Under the pieces are notes generated by a model, which was not told where the DNA came from, searched no databases, and saw nothing but the letters and a program-made list of their open reading frames with translations. Below, piece by piece: positions 21,100 through 30,515 of a stretch of DNA of 64,000 nt (positions within the stretch are counted from its first letter, which is position 1; each line of letters begins with the position of its first letter). The DNA is from Phytopythium helicoides (Eukaryota; Oomycota; Peronosporomycetes; Pythiales; Pythiaceae): the NCBI GenBank assembly GCA_024867545.1, contig JANFNE010000053.1, positions 372,001-436,000 of the forward strand, given 5' to 3'. The position numbers and the translations under genes were made by a program.

Positions 21100-22288
21100 A
21101 TGCCTCTCTCGGACATGTCGGCCAGTATGGCGTCGGTCAGCGGCGCGTGGGAGACGGACGAGTTCATCCCGCTGTCGCCTGAGCGGCGAGCCGAGATGCT
21201 CCGCATGATGGAGACGGCCGAGCACGAGGTGGTCGAGTCCATGATCGGCGAGCAGAGCTCGCTGGCCACCTGGAAGCCGCGCATGCGCAAGAAGGGCATC
21301 GCCTACTACGTGGACGACAACGTGGGCAAGGGGCTCACTCGCTTCTGCTGCGTCGGCCACACGGACGCGCCCGTGCAGGAAATCATGAAGATGTTCATGG
21401 TATCAGACACGGACACGCTCATGAAGAACGTGCGCATCATCTACCGCAACGTCAAGGAGGCCAAGATTCTCGCCGTGCTGCAGGCGCCCACGCCCCAGCA
21501 GCCCATGCGATCGGTCTACGTGCGGTACTCGAGCTACGAGACTCCCAAGCTCATGAGCGGCAGAGACCTGCTTGTCTGCGTCTGCACCAACTTGCTGCGC
21601 CTCGAGGACGGCTCCACGGTAGGCTACTGCCTCTTTGACTCGGTCGACCTGCCAGAGTGCCCCGAGCGCTACGAGTCGGAGCGCATCATCCGCAGCAAGA
21701 TCTCGCGCTCGGGTTTCTTCATCCGCAACTCAGGCAAGCCCAACGCGCTCACCAAGGTCTGCTACATCAACGGGCTCTCCATCAGTGGCATCGCGCCGCA
21801 GCTCGCCGGCAAGGTCTACATGACGGTCTTCGGCGGCAACTGCGCGCGCCTGTGCTCGCACTACCGCAAGCGCACGCTCAACCCCGAGACCTTTGTGCCG
21901 CGCTCCCAGTACAAGTCCAAGCGGTGAGTTGCTGTTCATCATGCAAGCTCGTCTGTCTTCAATGAAACTAACATGTCCACCTGACAATGACAGCCACGCC
22001 AAGACTTGTAACGTGTGCACGCGGACCTTCGGAGCGCTGTCCAAGCGCCACAACTGCGTCTCATGCGGCGACGTCGTGTGCCGCCGGTGCTGCTTCACCG
22101 AGGAGGTGAGCGTGCGTGGCGCTGTGGTCACGCCCGTGCGCATCTGCTCCTACTGCCTGCACAACGCCGGCATGCTGCGGTCCAACGTCAAGGCCATCGC
22201 GGGTCGCGAGAGCGTCGACACGATTGGTAGCGATGCGTCGGGCATCCGCGACCTGCTCCGGCGCAACTCAAGCTCGGGCCACCAATAG
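21100..22288 (+). CDS. START-like/FYVE-type zinc finger protein 1
   Basis: Two exons, 21100-21923 and 21994-22288, joined across a 70-bp GTGAGT...GACAG intron, give 372 residues. The first ~265 residues form the START-related lipid-binding-like domain common in oomycete FYVE proteins. The intron sits just before a C-terminal FYVE-type finger with CNVC, KRHNC, CGDVVCRRC and PVRICSYC pairs. The finger is non-canonical: no WxxD lead-in, KRHNC instead of RRHHC, and RIC for RVC. Endosomal phosphoinositide binding is the known role of canonical FYVE domains, and the altered basic patch makes it uncertain here. It is a paralogue of the gene at 23407. Confidence 0.85.
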
Positions 22289-23406
22289 GCAGCTAGCGAG
22301 TTGGCTGGTCGGGGATATAAGCGGCTTCGAGACGGACGCGAGTTGGCGTCTTGGCTGCGTATGTGTGAGAGAGAGAGCGTAATGAACCTGTGATGTTTGC
22401 ATGACGCGCTACTCGCCCGAGTACACTGTGATGGACGCGGCGACTGTCACGTTGGCCTTGACGCCTGCGATTTGCATCGGTGATACTCAAGTGATGCATC
22501 GCTCGATGGATTGACCACCTGACGACTTTGCTGGTGTGGCATTCATGGTTCCACGCGGATCCTCGGGAGGATCCTGGGGACACTCGCTCCTCCGTCTTGG
22601 CAAATCGGAGTTGCGCTCCGTAGAGGGGCGACCTCGGCACGACCCCGACGTAAAGGAAAGTGGTGGCCTGCGGGACGCGAAAGAAACTCGTTGGTGGCTG
22701 ACAACATGCAGGAAATGACCGACAGAGCCCGCGAGACCCAAGGACACGTACCCCGCGTGTCTTCCGCCCCCGCGGTCGTCGCAACATCGCTCATGGCGTC
22801 GAGAGGCCCGGGCTCTGGGTGCGATACGTACGTGCGCACGAGCAATACGCGATTTGCAGCGATTCCTGTCGACAGCGGACCTTGACGTTATCCCGATCCT
22901 GGCAGTTGTTGATGCTGCGTGAGGCGCTCAAGTAGTTGTCTGGGTCCGCCTTCACCAATGTGCACGTTTCTCCTAAAGGCGCAGCAATGCACGATGTGAT
23001 GCATCTCGGGTAGCTCTGTCCATGTGTCTTCTAGCAAAAGTGGTTCGTGCATGGAGCGTGGAGACACCATCGTGGCCAGCGTAGCACTTCAACGTGTGTG
23101 TGGGCCACTCCATCCGCTGTCCACCTTATCCGATACAACTACCGAGTACACGTCCATATCCTACGAGCGCACGTAGGTCGCGCATCCATGAGCAACTGGC
23201 GCGTGACGAGCTCCTCGTGTGAGTAATGCGCTGCTCGAGCCACGGAAGTGGGACGCTGCCCATCGCGCGATTCCCGCGGTCAGCCGCTCGCGAGGCCAAG
23301 CGTCAGCGCATTCCGCCAGCTGTGGAGCCCACTAGCTCTTCGTCCTTGTGCTGGCAGCAGCTTTGCATTCGCATTGGGGCACTCAAAAGCAGCTCGAGCG
23401 GTGGAG
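22289..23406. other. Intergenic, no gene supported
   Basis: A 1.1-kb spacer between the two START-FYVE paralogues. No conserved protein is seen in any frame. The frame preceding 23407 is open from a GTG at 23248, but no ATG occurs before 23407. Confidence 0.45.
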
Positions 23407-24603
23407 ATGGCGATGCTGCCCGAGAGCAAGCGGAGAGAGCTGGTGGCCAACACGCAGGCGTCCGTCAAGGCGGTCGTGGCGTCCATGCTGTCGGACCGAT
23501 CGGCCAAGGTGCACTGGAAGCCAAAGCTGCGGCGTGGAGGCATCTCGTACTACGTGGACGAGTCGAGCGTGGCGCCAGGGCAGACGCGGTTCTGCTGCGT
23601 GAGCCACTCGGCCGCCAGCGTCGAGGACATCATGCAGCTCTTCCTGCTCGCCGACACGGACGCGCTGCTGCGGAACAACCGCATCGTCTACAACAACGTG
23701 CTCGAGGCACGCGTGCTCGGCGTGCTGCAGAGACCCACACAGGATCGGCCGTTCCGATCCACGTACGTGCGCTACTCGTGCTTCCAGACGCCGGGGATGA
23801 TGGCCAACCGCGACATGTGCGTCTCGGTCGCCACAGACGTGTTCAAGCACCCCGAGGACGGCGCCACGATCGGCTACTGTCTCTGGGACTCGGTTGAGAA
23901 GGACGACTACGACCGCTACTTTGCTGCTGAGGTGGCCGCTGGAGCGTCTTCGCACGCGATGAAGGCCACTCCCGTCACCATGTTCCGCTCGGGCTTCTTC
24001 TTGCGCCGCTCGGCCACGCGCAGCGTAGACGTCGACGATATCGGTAATATGGAAGGAGACACCAAGATCGTGTACATCGTCGGCATGGAGCCTGGAGGTT
24101 TCGCCCCCAACCTCACCACGCGGCTGCTCATGAAAAACTTTGGTGCCAACCTCACGCGGCTGTGCTCCCACTTCCGTCGCAAGCAGCTCGACTCGTCAAC
24201 GTTCGTGCTCAAGAGCGAGTGGCAGTCGCGGAGTGCGGCGAAGGCCTGCCGCGGATGTCATCGGCCCTTCCAGATACTCACGTCGCGCGTCAACTGCCAT
24301 GCGTGCGGCCAGGTCGTGTGCAAGTCGTGCACATCCAAGGAAACTGTCGAGCTACAGGCTGTTGGACTCGTGCCCATGCGTATTTGTTTGCCGTGTCTCG
24401 AAGGATCGGGACTGATCTCGATGCCGTCTCCGCTGACTCTCGCATCGTCATCCAACGCAGAGGTCTCAAACCGGCGGAGAGCTCGCCGCATCCGAACCAA
24501 CACAGACGACACGGCTGGGTCTTCTGACGCCGGGGATGGCCACGACGATGAGGAAGCTGGCGAGTGGGAGATGACAGCCATTGGCACTTTTCGCCAAGTA
24601 TAA
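23407..24603 (+). CDS. START-like/FYVE-type zinc finger protein 2
   Basis: 398 residues, intronless; the start is ATG 23407, with another ATG six bases on. It aligns along its length with the gene at 21100: AKVHWKPKLRRGGISYYVD against LATWKPRMRKKGIAYYVD, TRFCCV, DTDALLRNNR, YVRYS, and RSGFFLRRS against RSGFFIRNS. The C-terminal finger starts at about residue 281 (CRGCH, RVNCHACG, CKSC, PMRICLPC) and is again degenerate for the RRHHC patch. A Ser/Asp/Glu-rich tail of ~60 residues is unique to this copy. The missing intron suggests loss, or gain in the sister. Tandem duplication is inferred from adjacency and orientation. Confidence 0.85.
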   Translation: MAMLPESKRRELVANTQASVKAVVASMLSDRSAKVHWKPKLRRGGISYYVDESSVAPGQTRFCCVSHSAASVEDIMQLFLLADTDALLRNNRIVYNNVLEARVLGVLQRPTQDRPFRSTYVRYSCFQTPGMMANRDMCVSVATDVFKHPEDGATIGYCLWDSVEKDDYDRYFAAEVAAGASSHAMKATPVTMFRSGFFLRRSATRSVDVDDIGNMEGDTKIVYIVGMEPGGFAPNLTTRLLMKNFGANLTRLCSHFRRKQLDSSTFVLKSEWQSRSAAKACRGCHRPFQILTSRVNCHACGQVVCKSCTSKETVELQAVGLVPMRICLPCLEGSGLISMPSPLTLASSSNAEVSNRRRARRIRTNTDDTAGSSDAGDGHDDEEAGEWEMTAIGTFRQV

Positions 24604-24708
24604 GGATTGGAGCACCGCTCCAGTCTAGAGATGATGAATATACATGCGTGTTAGTGTCTTACAGGATGTCACCGTGCTCCATGTGGTTTGATTGTATATA
24701 GCTCAATC

Positions 24709-26469
24709 TCACTCATCAGCTGCATAGAGCGCACGTGCGATCGCGCTCCTTATCAGTGGGTTGGCAAATGCTGCCCACTCGTTTGGCGGGATCATCTTGT
24801 TCAGTGTGTTTGGGTCTGGGAAACCGACGTCGGCACCTCTCTCTGTCACAATATCTTCTCCACCACGGAAGTCGTGCCAGTCGCACCCCACATGCTGACA
24901 AATGTTGCGAAAGCCCCAACGACGACGTGGCTTGGGGAAAATCTCGATCACTAGCGTCTCTGGACGCGTCCACATGACGTTCGCCATGCCTGCACCGTGC
25001 ATTCCGACAACAATGTCGCTGTTGACGATCGTTCGCATCTGCTCTGCCATGGGTACGCCGACAAAGTCTACGGCCTGCATGGTACATCGGTCGCCAAAGT
25101 CGGCGATCATGCGGTCTAGGACTTCCTGTTCGTTGAGCCACACGCGCTGCAGCTTTCGTCCGCTATAGTCACGCCTTGAAATGATAGTGAGCGTGCAGCT
25201 ACCCGAGACATTCTTCTTGTCTTCGACGTCCATGACATCCATTGCGTCTGATCGAAAGTCTGCAATAAGCTTCGTTCTTGCACACGGTTCGTAGTTGTCG
25301 AGATGCCGTGTCATTGGACCTGTCCATTCGTATGGAGCGATCAAAGCTGTGCCGAACTCGATAATCCCAGTGGATTTTCCGAGTTGTTCCTGTTCTTGCA
25401 GTAAATCGATTGCGCGTGCAGCTGGACGTAGTGGTGCTAGTAGTCTATGTCGAAGCTCATCCATCGCAGCTGGGATCCCTTTGTCCAGATATACAATTTG
25501 GGTGTTGATGTTGGTCCAATTGAGCGCCTTCATCATGATCCAAGTATCTAGAGTCTGCGAGATCTGAAGGAACGGGTTGTGGTCGTTGACCCGTATGATG
25601 AGCAGTACTTGAACAGGGTCCCAGATGGTGATTGACGGTTTGTCGGCGCTCGTTGGAGCTTCACACACGCGATACATTTTGTCGGAATCCTTGGGAGGTC
25701 GATCCTTGGGTTCGCTTGTACGCCAGAACTTGTCCCCAACAAGGCGCTCAAACCACACGCGCGGGACTCCGTTGTCTGAATCTTGTGGTGTTTCGCATTG
25801 GCATAGCGGTCTCACACTCGCAAACTTGAAGCGTGGGTCATGTTCACCACCGTCTTCAGCGATGCTGTCGATGTCATGCTTTACCTCGGCAGTTGATAGA
25901 TCCAACCGAAGACCATGAAATACCGTTGCTTGCAGATTGCCTCGATTAAAGCGGTAGAAAGTGTAAGAGGACTGGAAGCCGTCGGAAGAGCTTGTGGCGT
26001 TCGTGGGTGCGCAGTACGGCTTGGCTGACGTGCGGATACCATCCAAAATACCGTAGTTCACGCTCACATTGCACTCGTCGGACGTCGGGCGGCTGGAGCT
26101 GGTGGCCCCGAATACGTAAAGGTTCCAACTGCTTCTCGGTCGATCCGGCATCACTCCGTGCCACAGCATCGTGTGCATCTGAATCGGCGTCAGCGAATGC
26201 GAAGACGACAATGCCCCCGCAATAACGAGCACCAGGGTGAGCGCCGTCGCCATCAGCACTAGGCGACGAGGCTCGTGGTTCGCCTCGCGCCATGAGCCTT
26301 TAGGACGAGTCCCCCATGGCATCCTGGCAAGTCCAGACGTGAGTAGGATCGCCAAAATCTCGGAATGTGTGAAGCCTTTCAGCTTTCCGAAACCAACGGG
26401 CGGAGGGACGGCAGGCAGTAGCACCACCAGTGGCTCATGCTGATATTTGATATGGGTGCATGGGTACAT
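24709..26469 (-). CDS. GT61 family glycosyltransferase, copy F
   Basis: 586 residues from the ATG at 26469. A more family-like start is the ATG at 26322 (537 residues, MPWGTRPKGS), which puts the basic N-terminus directly before the anchor (LVLMATALTLVLVIAGAL). Core motifs: HNPFLQIS preceded by ND instead of DD, YLDKGIPAA, ISRRDYSGR, GMHGAGMAN, EIFPKPRRRWGFRN and CDWHDFRGG. Segment 24861-25128 is nearly identical to 28772-29039 in copy H, while the stems differ. First gene of the - strand GT61 block, convergent with the START-FYVE gene 105 bp away. Confidence 0.88.
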   Translation of the reverse strand: MYPCTHIKYQHEPLVVLLPAVPPPVGFGKLKGFTHSEILAILLTSGLARMPWGTRPKGSWREANHEPRRLVLMATALTLVLVIAGALSSSHSLTPIQMHTMLWHGVMPDRPRSSWNLYVFGATSSSRPTSDECNVSVNYGILDGIRTSAKPYCAPTNATSSSDGFQSSYTFYRFNRGNLQATVFHGLRLDLSTAEVKHDIDSIAEDGGEHDPRFKFASVRPLCQCETPQDSDNGVPRVWFERLVGDKFWRTSEPKDRPPKDSDKMYRVCEAPTSADKPSITIWDPVQVLLIIRVNDHNPFLQISQTLDTWIMMKALNWTNINTQIVYLDKGIPAAMDELRHRLLAPLRPAARAIDLLQEQEQLGKSTGIIEFGTALIAPYEWTGPMTRHLDNYEPCARTKLIADFRSDAMDVMDVEDKKNVSGSCTLTIISRRDYSGRKLQRVWLNEQEVLDRMIADFGDRCTMQAVDFVGVPMAEQMRTIVNSDIVVGMHGAGMANVMWTRPETLVIEIFPKPRRRWGFRNICQHVGCDWHDFRGGEDIVTERGADVGFPDPNTLNKMIPPNEWAAFANPLIRSAIARALYAADE

Positions 26470-26570
26470 AAATGCATTTCGTTGTTCGTGACTCAGAGCG
26501 CTGAGGTGTCCCTATCTCAAAGGAACCGCTGCATGTAAAATTCTAGCAATGCCTAGCTCGGCCACTATTC

Positions 26571-28358
26571 CTAAGCGTTCGCTATTGCTCGGGTGATCGC
26601 AGCTTCAAGAAGCGGATTCGCGAAGGCTGCCCACTCATCTGTCGGGATAGACTTATCCAGCGTGTTTGGATCCGCTTTGTTGTCTGCTGGTCTTCCGTCC
26701 TTGAAAAAGTCGTTGCCTCCTCGAAAATCGAGCCACTCACACCCCACATGCTGACAAATGTTGCGATAGCCCCAACGGTGGCGTTCTTTGGGAAAAATCT
26801 CAATGACTAGGGTTCCAGGTCGAGTCCACATGACGTTCGCCATGCCCGCACCGTGCATGCCGACAACAATGTCGCTGTTGATGATCGTCCTCATCTGCTC
26901 TGCAATCGGGATATCAACAAAGTCGACGGCTTGCATGGCACATCGGTCGCCGAAGTCGGCGATCATGTGGTCAAGGACTTCCTGCTCGTTGAGCCATACA
27001 CGCTGAAGCGTTCGTCCGCTGTAATCTCGACGAGAAATAATTGTCAGAAGGCACTTACTGCTTCGCTTGGACTTGCGATCGCGTACACCCATTGCTGAAA
27101 GCGCGTCCAGTCGGAAGTCTCTGATAAGCTGCGAGCCTTCGCAAGTCTCGTTGCTGTTTAAGTTCCGCATCATTGGTCCAATCCACTCATAAGGGGCGAC
27201 AAGGGCGGTACCGAATTCTACGATACCGGGATGGGCATCCGGGTCGCTCTTTTGGTACATCAGATCAGCTGAGGCAAAGGTTGGTCGCAGTGGAGCTAGT
27301 AATCTGTGCCGAAGCTCATCAACAGGAGACGGGATGCCTTTGTCAAGGTAGACGATCTGGGTATCGAGGTTCGACCAGCCCAACGCCTTCATCACGATCC
27401 ACGTGTTGAGCGTCTGTGAGAGCTGGAAGAACGGGTTGTGATCATTGAAGCGTGCAATCAGCACAACTTGCACAATGTCACTGAAACCGAAGTTGGGCTT
27501 GTCGCCAGCTTTTGCAGGCTCGCATACACGGTACGTCCTGTCTGAGTCTTTCGGCTCTCGGTCTGTCGGTTTTCCTGAGCGCCAAAACTCGTCTCCTGTC
27601 AGCTTGTCGGCCCATACACGCGGAGCACCGTGGTCTTTGTCTTGAGGAGGTGCTCCACTTCCACACTGGCAAACAGGGCGAACACTCGAGAACTTGAAGC
27701 GTGGGTCGTGCTGACCTCCGTCCTCGGCAATGCTCGAGATGTCGTGGGTCACCTCGACATTGGATAGATCGAGGAGAAGACCCCGAAAAACTGTCGCTTG
27801 GATGTTGCCTTTACCTCCGCGGTAATACGTATACGTCGTCTGGAGTTTGTCGGGGTTCTTTTTGAAGTCTGCCGGAGAGCAGAATGTCTTGGGCGATTCA
27901 AGAAGCCCATCAATGACTCCGTAGTCGGCGCCAGCCATACACTCACTAGATTTTGAGCGGTGAACGGAGTAGGGTTGATCTTGCACAGATGTAGAGCTTG
28001 TGGTCGAAACGGGAGAGAGTGGAGCCACATTCTCGGCGTTCGAGGATGACGCAGTGCTTTCGACAATTGCCGCGGTACTCGCATCTTCGTCATTTGTCTT
28101 TCCCAATGAGATGAATACTGTATCAGACTCTCGCTGATATGCCGTATGGGGACGAAGAGCCTCGATGTTTGGCGTTTGCTCAACTGACGCGCTCAACAAC
28201 ACCGACGTCGAGAACAAGCCGACCAAGATAATGGTAGCCATTAGGACAGACATCAGCGATACTAATCGTCGAGGCCGGTGGTGCATTGATTCTTGGCTCT
28301 CATCGCCGAACAGTTTAGGAGTTAAGGGTCCCGGATGGTAGCGTCGTATTGGAAGCAT
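26571..28358 (-). CDS. GT61 family glycosyltransferase, copy G
   Basis: 595 residues, intronless, starting MLPIRRYHPG at 28358. The anchor lies at about residues 33-57 (LVSLMSVLMATIILVGLFSTSVLL) and is followed by a Ser/Thr/Ala-rich stem of ~90 residues. Core motifs: FNDHNPFFQLS (ND as in copy F), YLDKGIPSP, ISRRDYSGR, GMHGAGMAN, EIFPKERHRWGYRN, and CEWLDFRGG in place of CDWHDFRGG. Loss of that His in a block invariant elsewhere in the cluster could affect activity. It lies 101 bp from copy F and in the same direction. Confidence 0.88.
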   Translation of the reverse strand: MLPIRRYHPGPLTPKLFGDESQESMHHRPRRLVSLMSVLMATIILVGLFSTSVLLSASVEQTPNIEALRPHTAYQRESDTVFISLGKTNDEDASTAAIVESTASSSNAENVAPLSPVSTTSSTSVQDQPYSVHRSKSSECMAGADYGVIDGLLESPKTFCSPADFKKNPDKLQTTYTYYRGGKGNIQATVFRGLLLDLSNVEVTHDISSIAEDGGQHDPRFKFSSVRPVCQCGSGAPPQDKDHGAPRVWADKLTGDEFWRSGKPTDREPKDSDRTYRVCEPAKAGDKPNFGFSDIVQVVLIARFNDHNPFFQLSQTLNTWIVMKALGWSNLDTQIVYLDKGIPSPVDELRHRLLAPLRPTFASADLMYQKSDPDAHPGIVEFGTALVAPYEWIGPMMRNLNSNETCEGSQLIRDFRLDALSAMGVRDRKSKRSSKCLLTIISRRDYSGRTLQRVWLNEQEVLDHMIADFGDRCAMQAVDFVDIPIAEQMRTIINSDIVVGMHGAGMANVMWTRPGTLVIEIFPKERHRWGYRNICQHVGCEWLDFRGGNDFFKDGRPADNKADPNTLDKSIPTDEWAAFANPLLEAAITRAIANA

Positions 28359-28625
28359 CGGGCTACTTGGTGCAGATCCTTCAGATCGCTAAAGCATCGA
28401 AGAGCTGGACTGTGCTGGCTGCAGAAGACAAGAGAGAGTGAGGAGGAGTTTTGCCTTTCCTCGTGAACCGTTACGGTGTTTCATGCAAAGGAATATGATA
28501 CCTGAATAGAATCCATACTCTCCCTCACATCTCACATTGGGTAAATAAAAAAGTTTCATTTGCCCCGAGCCGACCTCGATTGATCCAGTCTCATCAAGTA
28601 CTGAAAGTATCCATTCAAATACCGG

Positions 28626-30083
28626 CTAGCTTCTAAGGGCACGAGATATCGCGACCTCGAGTAGTGGGTTTGCAAATGCTGCCCACTCGTTTGGCGGGAT
28701 AGACTTGTCCAAGGCGTTCGGGTCTGGTCGGCCGTTTTTAGGTTTCGACGTCTTGCTCGGGATATCCTGTCCACCACGGAAATCATGCCAGTCGCACCCC
28801 ACATGCTGACAAATGTTGCGAAAGCCCCAACGGCGGCGTGGCTTGGGGAAAATCTCGATCACTAACGTCTCTGGACGCGTCCACATGACGTTCGCCATGC
28901 CTGCACCGTGCATTCCGACAACAATGTCGCTGTTGACGATTGTTCGCATCTGCTCTGCCATGGGTACGCCGACAAAGTCTACAGCCTGCATGGTACATCG
29001 GTCGCCAAAGTCAGCGATCATGCGGTCTAGGACTTCCTGCTCATTATGCCAAATGCGTTGAAGGTTTCTTCCTTTGTAGTTGCGGCGCGAGATGATAGTC
29101 AGAGTACACTTCCCACTGTTCTTCTCGTCTACAACTCCCATCGATGCCAGCGACTCGGATCGAAAGTCGATCATTAGCTGCGATCGTCGGCACGGCTCAG
29201 TGTTTTCCAAGTGCCGCATCATTGGACCCATATCCTCAAACGGAGCAATCAAAACTGTTCCAAATTCAATGACTCCAGCATGCTGATTACGACTTGGCTG
29301 TAAAAAAGCAAGCTCGGCCAATGTCAATGATGGTTGGCTAGGCGCAAGTAATCCACGTCGTAGCTCGTCCACAGCTGATGGGATGCCTTTGTCGAGATAC
29401 ACAATCTGTGTATCGAGATTCGACCATTCGAGAGCCTTCATCATAATCCACGTGTTGAATGTGGTCGAGAACTGGAAAAATGGGTTATGATCATCCTTTC
29501 GAGCAATAAGGAGCACCCGGATATCATCTTTAAAAGTATAGCTAGGCGCATCAGCTGCGGTTGGTATGTTACAAGCCTGGAATATTTTGTCAGATTCACG
29601 AGTGGGACGCCGAAGTACAGTTCCAGGTCGAAGATACTTGTCCTCAGCCATGCGTGACCGCCAGATACGAGGGGCTCCGTGCTGCGAGTCTTGCACGGAC
29701 AAACCAGTAGCGCACGCGCAAAGTGGGCGAACACTGTCAAACTTCAGTCGTGGATCATGGCGTGCGCCATCTTGGGATACGTTGGCAATGTCGTGCGCTA
29801 CAGTGGCATTTGACAAGTCGAGTCGCAGACCATAAAACACTGTGGATTCCATGTTTGCACGGTCGAATCGATAGTGCGTGTAGGAAGACTGGAATTGCTT
29901 AATAGAATTTTGCTTCTCGCTTGATAGTGTGCAATATGGTTTCGCGACTGCTCTCAGACTGTCAATGAGACCGTAGTCAATACACGTGAAGCACTCCCCT
30001 GAGCCAGCGCGAGGGCCTGTATTGAAATTTCGGATGTTGGTGCGAGGTGTTCCTTGGCGACCACCTTTCTCCAATGTAGGAGC

Positions 30084-30114
<31 letters not shown>

Positions 30115-30515
30115 CCTTTAGAAACCCTGTCGTTTTTGGCTTTGTCACTGACGTCCAGAGACTTCATGGGCTCAGACTTCTGCTCTGTCGATGGCTGTGC
30201 TGAAAGTTTGTTATCTTTCTTGTCTTCTGTCGCCTCGGTTGGGCTGTTGCTTCTATCGTTTCTAGGCGACTTCGTTCTCAATTCGGTTGAGTTATGCGTA
30301 GAATTCTTATCTAGAACACCAGTGGAGTGCTGCCGATGCTCGAACGAGCCAAAGGAAGGAGGCTCGGCTGTTACAGCATTCAGAGAAATTGCGTACATGA
30401 TCACAGAGCAGCAACCAAGTGCGAGCACAAAGACTAAGAGAGGCCACATTCGTGAGCGGTGTCGGTGAGAGAGGAGCAGCTTCTCGTCCCTCTCCATAGT
30501 TGTTGATGGCAACAT
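28626..30515 (-). CDS. GT61 family glycosyltransferase, copy H
   Basis: 629 residues from the ATG at 30515 (MLPSTTMERD). The anchor lies at about residues 23-45 (MWPLLVFVLALGCCSVIMYA). The stem is unusually long, Lys/Ser/Thr-rich, with a run of Thr from a trinucleotide microsatellite (30084-30114). Core motifs: DDHNPFFQFS, YLDKGIPSA, ISRRNYKGR, GMHGAGMAN, EIFPKPRRRWGFRN and CDWHDFRGG. The catalytic core is nearly identical to copy F over 268 bp, although copy G lies between them. Confidence 0.88.
30084..30114. repeat. Trinucleotide microsatellite (TGT)n within GT61 copy H
   Basis: About ten TGT/ACA units in the stem-coding part of copy H, translated on the - strand as a poly-Thr run. Length changes here would alter only the stem. 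Confidence 0.85.
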
